From: an archaeon
Lineage (GTDB): Archaea > Thermoproteota > Nitrososphaeria > Nitrososphaerales > UBA183
DNA: 12,111 nt
Assembly (NCBI GenBank): GCA_021786335.1
Contig: JAJYNM010000024.1
Location: 1 to 12,111, forward strand
Direction of reading: 5' to 3'
Program-made: the position numbers and the translations under genes
The notes under the pieces: generated by a model
What the model saw: the letters and a program-made list of their open reading frames with translations, nothing else
Told to the model about the DNA's origin: nothing
Database searches by the model: none
In this document: positions 1 to 6,317 of the stretch, piece after piece
Layout of the letters: every line of letters begins with the position of its first letter
Position numbering within the stretch: the stretch's first letter is position 1

Positions 1-384
1 CGTCGCGTGAATTGATACTAAGAATCCAATTTAAGCTCTGAACAAGACGCATTCGACAGCGCGCCTTCAGGACGCGGTTTTGATACGTGGCGGCAAAAGC
101 CTAAAGTGAAAGGCCGATTACCTCAGGAAACCAATAGAAATGAGTGGGAGAGCGTCGACCAAATCCGACTCGGTCACAGGAAGGGTCGGATTCGCATCGA
201 AGTTGTACACTTCGGACTCTAGATTCCTAAGGGAGCTTGAAGGGACTCGTCAACTGTTCATGACCAAGAATCAGGCTCAAATCTTTGGCCTAGTTGCTGC
301 TCGATTCTCCCGATTTAGGGCGTGTCACTTTCGAGAACCTCTCCTCGCGAAAGGTTAACCAAGTGTCTTGCCTGTTCGCCGCGG
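1..384. other. Stretch without a recognisable gene
   Basis: Short open frames exist here, for example 140-358 on the plus strand, but none has a recognisable motif, a convincing start signal or a family-like pattern. The composition is lower in GC than the right half of the window, like the neighbouring decayed genes. It may be older decayed coding sequence. I see no repeat or RNA structure that I would defend. Confidence 0.5.
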
Positions 385-640
385 TTGATTCGGTATCCTG
401 ACCACGCCGAGGCGAGGATGGCCGAACGTTCAATCTCGAGGGAAGCCATCGAAATGGGGATTAGGAATCCCCTCGAGGTCATACCGGTCAAATATGGCAG
501 GCAGGCATGCAGTCAGCAGTCTGCTACCTGACGGGAGGTTCCTCGTGATAATCTACGAGCAAGAGGAAGAAGAATTTGTAGTCACAGCTGTCAAATCGAG
601 CAAGGAGGGTGCTAGGAGAGTTGGCTTCACTCGAATTTGA
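385..640 (+). pseudogene. DUF4258-type protein, broken by a 4-bp tandem duplication
   Basis: Seen: from a possible TTG start at 385 the frame reads IRYPDHAEARMAERSISREA, the typical DUF4258 opening (HAxxRMxERxIS), and continues to VKYGR before running into TGA at 529. In the +1 frame, translation resumes from about 512 as LLPDGRFLVIIYEQ and then EFVVTAVKSSKEG, ending at TGA 638-640. That is the usual DUF4258 second half (DGRxLVxIY ... VVTAxK). At the join stand three tandem copies of GGCA (496-507). Removing one copy restores one continuous frame of about 83 residues. Known: DUF4258 proteins are small, RelE-like-fold candidates often found in toxin-antitoxin-like pairs, here next to DUF2283. 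The start is uncertain, because a longer version from ATG 322 has no family support. The family call is from motif memory, not a search. Confidence 0.72.
496..507 (+). repeat. Three tandem GGCA units inside the DUF4258 relic
   Basis: GGCA occurs three times in a row exactly where the DUF4258 frame is lost. A two-copy version gives an uninterrupted reading frame. A change of one 4-bp unit shifts the frame by one base, so this is the likely cause of the break and could in principle revert. Confidence 0.85.
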
Positions 641-824
641 TAGGAAGACCGATGCCCTTTACCTAAGATTGAGGAGGGGCAAGGTCTAGTCGATCGAGCC
701 TCTCACTGACAACATGGTCGTGGACCTCGACTCGAAGAGGAGGGTGCTCGGTATAGAGTTGCTCCTTCCCCCCAAAATGGACAGAGAAATCAAGTCCCGA
801 TTAATCAAGCCCCGAAAGCACTGA
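621..824 (+). pseudogene. DUF2283 protein with an in-frame TAG
   Basis: Seen: the frame from TTG 621 reads ASLEFDRKTDALYLRLRRGKV, then TAG at 687-689, then SIEPLTDNMVVDLDSKRRVL, GIELLLPPK and on to TGA 822-824. This is the DUF2283 pattern in full: Y/F-D-x-x-x-D-A-L-Y-L near the start, then VVDLD and GIELL. Total length is about 67 codons, normal for the family. It overlaps the end of the DUF4258 frame by 20 nt, and a GGAGG run lies about 13 nt upstream of the TTG. Known: DUF2283 and DUF4258 genes are repeatedly found side by side, suggesting a toxin-antitoxin-like pair. Inference: the TAG is a nonsense mutation in a module whose partner is also broken. Readthrough is possible but unsupported, because several intact genes in the window stop at TAG. 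Confidence 0.72.
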
Positions 825-1068
825 ACCAGACCACTTCAGATCGCGATACTTCCGGCCCAAACCTTGGCCTCCGCGACAAGGGATCGGGTCGGCCTGGATT
901 CGAAACCTTGGCACGATGCGATGTCATCATGGGATCAGTCGAAGCCCTATACCATCGACCGATGTTTGGCCACCCACATCAACGACCTTTTCAACGATTT
1001 GTACACAGTGTTCGGTGGCTGATGCACCATGAACCCTTTACAAGGTCGAAACTGAAAACGCCCAGGTT

Positions 1069-2049
1069 TCAGGTTATCCTGTGCGCTCCTACGAGGACCC
1101 TGAGGGCGTTCAGCGTTAGCATTTCGTTGGGCCCGTCTCGTCCCCAATCGACCACGTCGGTATTAGGCCCGGGAAGCCCTCCCTTCGCGGGCTTGACTTC
1201 GCTCATCGGTCGCCAGTAATGCCCCTCTGGCCGCCAAGTGCCGTCCTTCATACGTTTGGATTCGATGATGTCGAGTGCTTCGGTTGTCCTTGGGTCTCTC
1301 AGCTTGCCCGCCCGGTCCAAGATTACAAGAGCCTGAAGAATGTCGTAATGCCAATACAGCGGGTAGTGGAGCTTTTGCCATTCAGGGTTGATTACTCCTC
1401 CGTTGGTGCAGGACCTGAACAGGTGATGTTTCAGGAAGAACTCGGCGGCCCTATCGACGGCTTTCCGTACCTCCTTGTCACCAGTCCTCTTGAGGTACTC
1501 GCTCAGGCCCCATAGGGTGGCAAGGCTCTCGTAGAACGAAGAATGTCTGGCATTCCGCCTAGAATCGCAGTTCCAGCCCCCATCTGGCCACTGCCACTCA
1601 ACGAGCTCCAGTGCCATCTTGCTCACTCTGGGATCGCGGGCGAGTCCGAGGTAGCTGCACACGCCCACAGCGTTCCCAGGTTCGGACGCATGGCACCTCC
1701 AAAGCGCAGCGATTCTTGGCGGCCTCAACCTGGTAAGGTATCCCGACAAGATGTGATTAGCAGCTCTCCGCACACTTTCGTTTCTAGTCGGAACCCCGAG
1801 CTCCACGGCAGAGACGAGCCGCCAGTGCGCCCCCGACCACTTTCGATACTGATGAACTCCAAACCCCCCATCTGCGAGCTGGCCTGACAGGAGCGCCCGA
1901 AGACGAGGCCCATCGGGAATCTGATTCCTGGTTTTGACGACTCGGCTGGATTGTTCCGGTTCGCCTAGGATTTCGGTTAGCGTGAAGTATCTAACTGATG
2001 GGTCTTTTGAGTGGAGGAGCCAACTTACACCAAGGTCATTCCTGTTCAA
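1069..2049 (-). CDS. Alpha/alpha-toroid protein (squalene-cyclase/prenyltransferase fold), function unknown
   Basis: A 326-residue protein and the only long intact gene in the low-GC left block. It opens with WLLHSKDPSVRYFTLTEILG, the head of a widespread family of single-domain toroid proteins often annotated as terpenoid-cyclase-like. QW-like repeat signatures recur: QLADGGFG (57-64), WQWPDGGWN (152-160) and MKDGTW (267-272), each at the end of a helix pair. There is no signal peptide or membrane segment, and no DXDD-type cyclase motif, so I would not claim cyclase activity. Cysteines at 120, 131, 161 and 214 with several histidines could hold a metal, as in protein prenyltransferase beta subunits, but this is speculative. 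The start used is TTG at 2049, with no clear Shine-Dalgarno. Neighbours on both sides are decayed, so context says nothing about its role. Confidence 0.82.
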   Translation of the reverse strand: MNRNDLGVSWLLHSKDPSVRYFTLTEILGEPEQSSRVVKTRNQIPDGPRLRALLSGQLADGGFGVHQYRKWSGAHWRLVSAVELGVPTRNESVRRAANHILSGYLTRLRPPRIAALWRCHASEPGNAVGVCSYLGLARDPRVSKMALELVEWQWPDGGWNCDSRRNARHSSFYESLATLWGLSEYLKRTGDKEVRKAVDRAAEFFLKHHLFRSCTNGGVINPEWQKLHYPLYWHYDILQALVILDRAGKLRDPRTTEALDIIESKRMKDGTWRPEGHYWRPMSEVKPAKGGLPGPNTDVVDWGRDGPNEMLTLNALRVLVGAHRIT

Positions 2050-2225
2050 GCCGAGCGTGCCCTAGGAAGGGCTACGATTTGAGCTCAGCGTAGGATGCGT
2101 AGTTCCCCGGCGGAGCGAGTTGAACCATAATTACGGCGAGCATACTTCGGATAGCGCTTATCTACCAAGACTCTGCCCTCGGGAATCATTTGGCGTCCCC
2201 CGAATAGGCCATCGGCATCCGCGAC

Positions 2226-2360
2226 TTGGCCCCAGGACTGTGGATTTGGCGTGGAAGACATCCCTTTTGGAAGGGCGGGGACGGCTGGCAACCGGTCGTC
2301 AGATACCTGCTGGACCGTCCGATGAGGTTCAACGAGCTGCTGAGGCTCGCAGGGGGGTCG
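2226..2360 (+). pseudogene. Fragment of an HxlR-family regulator
   Basis: The plus-strand frame reads PFWKGGDGWQPVVRYLLDRP and then MRFNELLRLAGG, matching the N-terminal half of the HxlR winged-helix domain (compare VRKVGNEWRLIVIRYLLDRP in the intact gene at 6350-6706). The match stops at a run of G and the frame continues into an unrelated dehydrogenase relic, so no recognition helix or wing is present. It cannot be a working regulator. The 59 bp at 2299-2357 are identical to 6447-6505, while the flank upstream is clearly diverged. Its start is not definable. Confidence 0.75.
2299..2357 (+). repeat. 59-bp direct repeat, copy 1 (in the HxlR fragment)
   Basis: Base-for-base identical to 6447-6505. 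After the shared G run (six G here, seven in the other copy) a further TCG matches, then the sequences diverge. It covers the part of the HxlR domain reading RYLLDRPMRFNELLRLAG. Confidence 0.93.
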
Positions 2361-2792
2361 GCGCTCGCCACCACGTACTATGCTCTTCCATTGATGTTCC
2401 GACGCAGAGGAGGGCTCATAGTGAACACTCTGTGGTGGAATCGAGGACGATATCTGTGGGACCTCTTCTTTGACGTTGCATCCGCAGGAGTTGGCAGAAT
2501 GATCTACGGCCTCTCGAAAGAGACTCTGTCTAGAATAATTGCCACGGTCGCGGCCTCTCCCGGGTGGACCCGAACCGAACGGATGACCGACGTTCCAGCC
2601 TCGAAGCTGAAACAACTCCGTCTCCCGAGTACGTTGGAAGGGCAGTCGTCTACTTGACGACTGACTCTGCTGAAGAAGACGGGGCGTGTCTTTGAGCCGG
2701 GGGAACTTGCGAGGGAGTACGGCTTCAGGAACGTAGACGGTCGATTGATTGACTACCAAAGTCGCAAAAGACCCTCGCCGGTTCCAGACTGA
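2361..2792 (+). pseudogene. Short-chain dehydrogenase/reductase (SDR) relic, C-terminal half
   Basis: Seen: the frame joined to the HxlR fragment reads YYALPLMFRRRGGLIVNTLW and then GRMIYGLSKETLSRIIATVA, ASPGWTRTERM. These are SDR core features: the serine-loop strand, the YxxxK-type helix with Y and K spaced as in YGLSK, and the SPGWTRTE segment after it. Near 2600 the frame is lost. The next frame gives TPSPEYVGRAVVYLTTDSAE, and a third frame from 2673 gives KKTGRVFEPGELAREYGF, NVDGR, ending at TGA 2790-2792. That is the usual C-terminus of this SDR subgroup. Two compensating indels and loss of the N-terminal NAD(P)-binding GxxxGxG region make it a pseudogene. The join to the HxlR piece looks like a rearrangement breakpoint near 2358-2361. 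Confidence 0.75.
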
Positions 2793-3028
2793 CGCCGATG
2801 GGGATTTGATTTCGGTCGTTTCAGACGCGCTTTGGATCGGTGAAGTGGAAGGCATACCGCACATTCCACTGTGTCAAATGGACATGTTCCAACCGAGAGC
2901 GAGAATGCGCTCCATCCACTTACACGGATACCTATTTTGTACAGTGCGTGGGTGGGACTCGAACGCGCCTACCCCTTCAGGTGGACAAAGTTGTGTGCCC
3001 AGACAGTAGACGTGCTTTGGGTGTCGAA

Positions 3029-3047
3029 TACATACATACGTGTATAC
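3029..3047 (+). promoter_or_regulatory. Likely promoter/operator of the RHH-PIN module
   Basis: An A/T-rich stretch stands out just upstream of the antitoxin ATG. ATACATAC (3032-3039) lies about 26 nt before 3061, fitting a TATA-like element for a leaderless or nearly leaderless transcript. Positions 3033-3046 form an imperfect dyad centred on ACGT (5 of 7 pairs), a plausible site for autoregulation by the ribbon-helix-helix protein. Both roles are inference from position. Confidence 0.35.
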
Positions 3048-3060
3048 TTATCAGGCAAAC

Positions 3061-3339
3061 ATGGGGAAGACCAAGGTGACCCTGTCCGTGGACGACGACC
3101 TTCTCAGGGAGTCGAAGGCATACCTGGCCGAGAAGAACCTGACGGTCAGCGGGACGTTAGAGAAAGCCCTCTCCGAGATATCAATCTCCAGCGTCGTCGA
3201 AGAATGGCCACAAGCCTAGGGGGGGAAACTTGGTTACATCGGATACGAACAGGTTCCAAGAAGGCGGCCGAAGGGGAAGGACGCAGCGAAGACAGTCAGG
3301 GAAGCAAGGGGAGAAAGGGCGAATGCAATACCTCGATAG
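3061..3339 (+). pseudogene. VapB-like ribbon-helix-helix antitoxin, interrupted by in-frame TAG
   Basis: Seen: ATG 3061 opens MGKTKVTLSVDDDLLRESKA, then NLTVSGTLEKALSEI, a ribbon-helix-helix DNA-binding and dimerisation domain (beta strand KVTLSV, two helices). TAG at 3217-3219 stops it after 52 residues. In the same frame the sequence continues as GGKLGYIGYEQVPRRRPKGK, DAAKTVREARGERANAI, to TAG 3337-3339. This is the usual toxin-binding tail of this antitoxin group (RPKGxDAAKxVRExR). The continued frame overlaps the PIN toxin start by 17 nt, the standard VapBC arrangement, so the ancestral gene surely ran to 3339. As it stands, the product would keep DNA binding but lose the toxin-neutralising tail. 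A readthrough product is the alternative; a sequencing error should also be excluded. Confidence 0.75.
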
Positions 3340-3757
3340 CAGTGCGCTGGCGAAACGTTACGTCGAGGAGGAGGGCTCAGACGAGATGGACCAGATTTTC
3401 GAGAGGGCCGAGAAAGGGGAGGAGTCGGTCTTCTTCTCGATGTGGAATGTCGGTGAACTAGCCGGGGTGCTGGACAAGTACGAGCGGGAAGGGCTGCTGG
3501 AAGCCAAGCCTGTGATGATGACCTTCTTGGAAGAAGCGAAGAGGCTTGGGAAGTCGAGGGCGGCAGAGATAGTTCCCGTCTCTGGCTCTCTGATGGCACA
3601 GGCCTTGACCCTAGCATTCAAACGCCACATCTATGTCGCAGACGCCCTCCAAGTAGTCTCCTGTCAGACGGTGACTGGTGCAGGGGTCGTGACGGCTGAC
3701 CGCCGGCTGGCGGGCATCGCGAAAGATGAAGGGCTGAAAGTCAGCCTCGTTGGATGA
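3323..3757 (+). CDS. vapC: VapC-family PIN-domain RNase toxin
   Basis: A 144-residue PIN-domain protein, normal length for VapC. It starts MQYLDSSALAKRY. The acidic metal-binding residues are all present: D5 (YLDSSAL), E45 (WNVGELAG), D107 (YVADALQ) and D126 (TADRRLA). Known: VapC toxins are Mg2+-dependent RNases that cut tRNA or rRNA and are held inactive by VapB. ATG 3323 is chosen because it overlaps the antitoxin frame by 17 nt as in other vapBC pairs. The frame is open further upstream, but that part translates to low-complexity Arg/Gly-rich sequence. Oddity: the toxin looks intact although its antitoxin is cut by a TAG. Either a truncated or readthrough antitoxin suffices, another antitoxin protects the cell, or the toxin is no longer expressed. 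Confidence 0.88.
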   Translation: MQYLDSSALAKRYVEEEGSDEMDQIFERAEKGEESVFFSMWNVGELAGVLDKYEREGLLEAKPVMMTFLEEAKRLGKSRAAEIVPVSGSLMAQALTLAFKRHIYVADALQVVSCQTVTGAGVVTADRRLAGIAKDEGLKVSLVG

Positions 3758-4011
3758 CCTCGACCCATAGTAAATCGCAAGAGGTATCCACCCGCGACGG
3801 TGAACATGCTTGCTGGGAATCACGCCGTCTCATGCGTCTGAGCCTCCATTCGCCAAAGTGCAACTATGACTGTTTTGGACTCTCCGATTCTCACCTGCTT
3901 TGTTTCTCCTGAAGAGGCTGGCACACAGCTGTTAGGGGATCACCTGCCACGCCATCTTCCTTGCGATTCCCCCCTACGAGGTGCATTCCCTATTCACATG
4001 CCGGGATGCCC

Positions 4012-5049
4012 TCAGTGCACTTTCCAGGGAGATAGCTCCTCGTAGGTCTTGTTCTCCTTCAGCATCCACCAGGCGTAGGCGCCAGCTTCCTCGCCACCAC
4101 GGTGATCGCCTTCTTCTCCCCTCTCTCCCTCTTCAGCCTGAGGTAGAACTCCTTCAGGTGCGGGTCCCTCCTCACAGCCGCCCTGGCGCACTCCAACATG
4201 TTCCTCCGCAGGAACCTGTCCCCAGTCCTGGTTATGTGCCCCATCAGGCTCACGTCTCCCGACTGGTGCATGGAAGGGACCAAACCCAGGTTCGCGGCCA
4301 GGTGCTTCGAGTCTTGGAAGCGGTTGACGTCCCCGATCGTGGAGGAGAGGGAGAGGGCCGTGTACGGCCCGACGTCCGGGAGGGTGTCGAGGAGCTTCGC
4401 GTTCTGGTCCATGGGAACCGTGTTCAATATCTGAACGTTGAGTTTCTCGATGATCGATTCGACCAGCTCCAGTTCTTCGAGCCTGAAGTCTGCCTCCTGC
4501 AGACGGAGCTCTCTGAGACTCTTCCTCCCCTCGTGGTTGAAGGTCTACTCGATCCGGACCCCCTCCTCTTCAGGAGCCACCTGATCGTCGTCTTCAGCAG
4601 CGCCCTCCGCAGCCCGAACTTCACCCTGTCGGCGATTTCGAACCTCTTCTCTCTGGTCTCCTCGCCCTCCATGTACGACGTGGGCAGGAAGTTCGTCCTC
4701 AGAAGCTCTCCCAGGATCCTAGCATCCGCCTTGTCGTGCTTCAGCCTGCCCCTGGCGATGAGCCTGACGTTGTTTGGGCCTGCGACGGGGACCCTGCATG
4801 ATTGCAGCTTGGAGAGTCTGTCGTAGATCGGGTAGACGAACCCGACGGACTCGATCGCTATCTTCTCCCCTCCGGGGAGTCCATGAAGGATTCCAGGTCA
4901 CCAGTTGGAATCCTCTTCTCCTTCAGAAGGGAACCGTCTTGGCTAAAGAAGGCAAGCTGGGACTCCCTCTCGTGCAGGTCCACCCCTACGAACGGGGTGG
5001 AGTCTTGGCTTCGCATCATACCCTTGGACGCGAATCGCTTCCTTTTCAA
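4012..5049 (-). pseudogene. IS110-family transposase, multiply disrupted
   Basis: Read on the minus strand, pieces in three frames assemble a whole IS110 transposase of about 345 codons. The N-terminal DEDD (RuvC-like) domain begins FVGVDLHERESQLAFFSQDG and continues, after a frameshift near 4887, with EKIAIESVGFVYPIYDRLSK and IARGRLKHDKADARILGELL. A second shift near 4565 leads through an in-frame TAG (4545-4547) into a coiled region. Then comes the Tnp_20 domain with LPDVGPYTALSLSSTIGDVN, GLVPSMHQSGD and the Ser-bearing segment. A third shift near 4080 gives the tail YAWWMLKENKTYEELSPW, ending at TGA 4012-4014. The likely start is TTG 5049 or ATG near 5019. Four lesions mean it is dead. IS110 elements lack terminal inverted repeats, so I cannot set the element's ends; the known guide (bridge) RNA would lie in flanking noncoding DNA. 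Confidence 0.88.
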
Positions 5050-5138
5050 GGGTCATAGAGTTCACACTCTGTTGAATCTTCGGCGGAGCGACCGGAAAGG
5101 CGAGGCGGGCCCAGGTGAGAGGGGCGCCCGAGGCCAAC

Positions 5139-5148
5139 CCTTAATGCA
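5139..5148 (+). promoter_or_regulatory. Probable TATA element of the RibD-C-domain gene
   Basis: CCTTAATG sits in otherwise GC-rich DNA, centred about 27 nt before ATG 5170. This matches an archaeal TATA element whose transcript would start at or next to the start codon. No Shine-Dalgarno is seen before the ATG, in line with a leaderless message. Confidence 0.4.
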
Positions 5149-5169
5149 CCTCCCTCTGCGAACGCCGCC

Positions 5170-5733
5170 ATGCGGAAGGTGATACTGGACACAATAATCT
5201 CGCTCGACGGCTACTACACGAGCCCGAAGAACGAAATCGACTGGTTCGACTTCGACAGGCAAGAGGTCGAGTGGTCGAAAGAGATACTCCGGAGGGTGGA
5301 TACCATGCTCTACGGCCGGGTCACCTACGAGGAGTTCAGCGAGTTCTGGCCCAAGGCGAAGCCGTCCCCGGACGGGTTCGACCCCGAAATCATAGGACAG
5401 CTGAACGGGCTGCGCAAGGTCGTCTTCTCGCGCAAGATCAAGGACGCGCCCTGGAAGCCGGCGGAGGTGGTCCGTGGAGACCCCGCGACGGAGGTGGCCA
5501 GGCTCAAGCGAGGGCGGGGGAAGGACATGGTCGTCGTCGGGAGCGGGACCCTGGTCGCGGCCCTGGTGAGGGGCGGGCTCGTCGACGAGTACAGGGTCCG
5601 CGTCCGTCCCATCATCTTGGGGGCGGGGAGGCCCCTCTTCGTGGACCAGAAGGCGAGGCACCCGCTCAAGCTCGTCTCGGCGAAGGCGTTCGGCAACGGG
5701 GTCGTCGCGCTGCACTATGAGCCTGTCCGCTGA
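5170..5733 (+). CDS. Dihydrofolate-reductase-fold protein (RibD C-terminal domain family)
   Basis: 187 residues forming a single RibD-C/DHFR-like domain. It opens RKVILDTIISLDGYYTSP, the first strand and loop of this family. Then come TMLYGRVTYEEFSEFWP (about residues 46-62, GRxTYE motif), a central KVVFSRKI strand, VVVGSGTLVAALVRGGLVDE (about 119-138, the glycine-rich NADPH phosphate loop and helix), and RVRPIILGAGRPLF, typical of the family end (PxxLGxGxxLF). Known: members are NAD(P)H-dependent reductases related to DHFR and to the riboflavin reductase RibD. Stand-alone versions of this size are mostly uncharacterised, so folate or pterin reduction is only a possibility. No deaminase domain and no riboflavin genes are nearby. 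It is the first intact gene after the decayed left block and converges on the SnoaL-like gene 84 nt away. Confidence 0.87.
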   Translation: MRKVILDTIISLDGYYTSPKNEIDWFDFDRQEVEWSKEILRRVDTMLYGRVTYEEFSEFWPKAKPSPDGFDPEIIGQLNGLRKVVFSRKIKDAPWKPAEVVRGDPATEVARLKRGRGKDMVVVGSGTLVAALVRGGLVDEYRVRVRPIILGAGRPLFVDQKARHPLKLVSAKAFGNGVVALHYEPVR

Positions 5734-5817
5734 GAGGCCAGGGGCCGACGCCGAGCAGCTGTGGAGGGTCCCTCCAGCCGAAGGACCGGAGGCTCTCGGG
5801 GGCCCTAGCGGGGCCGT

Positions 5818-6285
5818 CTAGGACAACCCTATCTGCTTCATGAAGCCGACGAGGTCGTAGAAGAGGCGCTCTTCGACTATCTCCCCCTCGTCGTTCCACC
5901 GCGCGATCGTGGCGAACTCCACCTCGAACTTCTTGCCTGTGGGCGGAATCACTTTGCCGTCGGGGGTCTTCATCGGGCCTGAGAAGGTCCCGGTGAACCG
6001 CGCGACCGAGGCGGTGTAGTCCCCGGACGCGAAGAAGACCTTGTAGGGCCTGTTGTCGAGGTGCTGGTCGGGGAAGGCCTTGAAGAACTCTACAGCTTCG
6101 AGGTCGTGGTTGTGCCTCCCGACGGTCGGGGGAGAACCCCCGGGCCAGTAGACGGCGACGTCCTCCGTGTGGCGCTTCTTGAACGTCTCCCAGAGAGGGC
6201 TCCCCGGGCCCGCGTTCCAGGCGTCGTCCAGAGTCTGCATCAGTTCCATGTTTCTCTGCTCCTTCGTCGTTTGTGATGGATTCAT
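5818..6285 (-). CDS. SnoaL-like (NTF2-fold) protein
   Basis: 155 residues, a typical SnoaL/ester-cyclase-like length. Features: an N-terminal helix NMELMQTLDDAWNAG, then YWPGG(S), LEAVEFFKAFPDQHLDNRPY (the FF-xx-FPD segment of the SnoaL pattern), SVARFTGTFSGPM, the PPTGKKFEVEFATIARWNDE strands, and EIVEERLFYDLVGFMKQIGL, the usual end. Known: SnoaL-like NTF2 folds include polyketide cyclases and many uncharacterised small-molecule binding proteins. The substrate cannot be told from sequence. The ATG at 6285 is chosen because a TATA-like element is centred 28 nt upstream, placing transcription start at the ATG. The frame is open further upstream but overlaps the divergent regulator. It is divergent from the HxlR gene (64 nt gap) and likely controlled by it. 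Confidence 0.87.
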   Translation of the reverse strand: MNPSQTTKEQRNMELMQTLDDAWNAGPGSPLWETFKKRHTEDVAVYWPGGSPPTVGRHNHDLEAVEFFKAFPDQHLDNRPYKVFFASGDYTASVARFTGTFSGPMKTPDGKVIPPTGKKFEVEFATIARWNDEGEIVEERLFYDLVGFMKQIGLS

Positions 6286-6308
6286 ACTACTTGATAGGAA
6301 AAAGAAAG

Positions 6309-6317
6309 TTAATATAC
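6309..6317. promoter_or_regulatory. Shared TATA element between SnoaL-like and HxlR genes
   Basis: TTAATATAC is the only strongly A/T-rich core in the 64-nt divergent gap and reads as a TATA box both ways (AGTATATTAA on the minus strand). Its centre is 28 nt from the SnoaL ATG (6285), implying a leaderless transcript. It is about 37 nt from the HxlR ATG (6350), implying a leader of about 10 nt. A regulator bound here would affect both genes. Confidence 0.55.

Noticed and set aside
140..358. 72-codon plus-strand frame
   Set aside because: No motif, no start signal, low-complexity pattern; likely chance.
687..689. Genome-wide reading of TAG as an amino acid
   Set aside because: dnaK, the HxlR gene, the permease and the 3'-edge gene all end naturally at TAG.
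2085..2864. 259-codon minus-strand open frame
   Set aside because: It lies antisense to the HxlR/SDR relics, whose plus-strand frames match real families; the minus translation is Ser/Pro/Arg-rich without motifs.
2944..3025. Complete tRNA on the minus strand
   Set aside because: Only a T-loop-like string and possible 3' acceptor are present; the T-stem does not pair and no 5' acceptor strand is found.
3981..4826. 281-codon plus-strand frame
   Set aside because: It is the antisense shadow of the IS110 transposase relic.
5062..5715. 217-codon minus-strand frame opposite the RibD-C-domain gene
   Set aside because: Arg/Pro/Asp-rich shadow typical of GC-rich genes; the plus strand has clear domain motifs.
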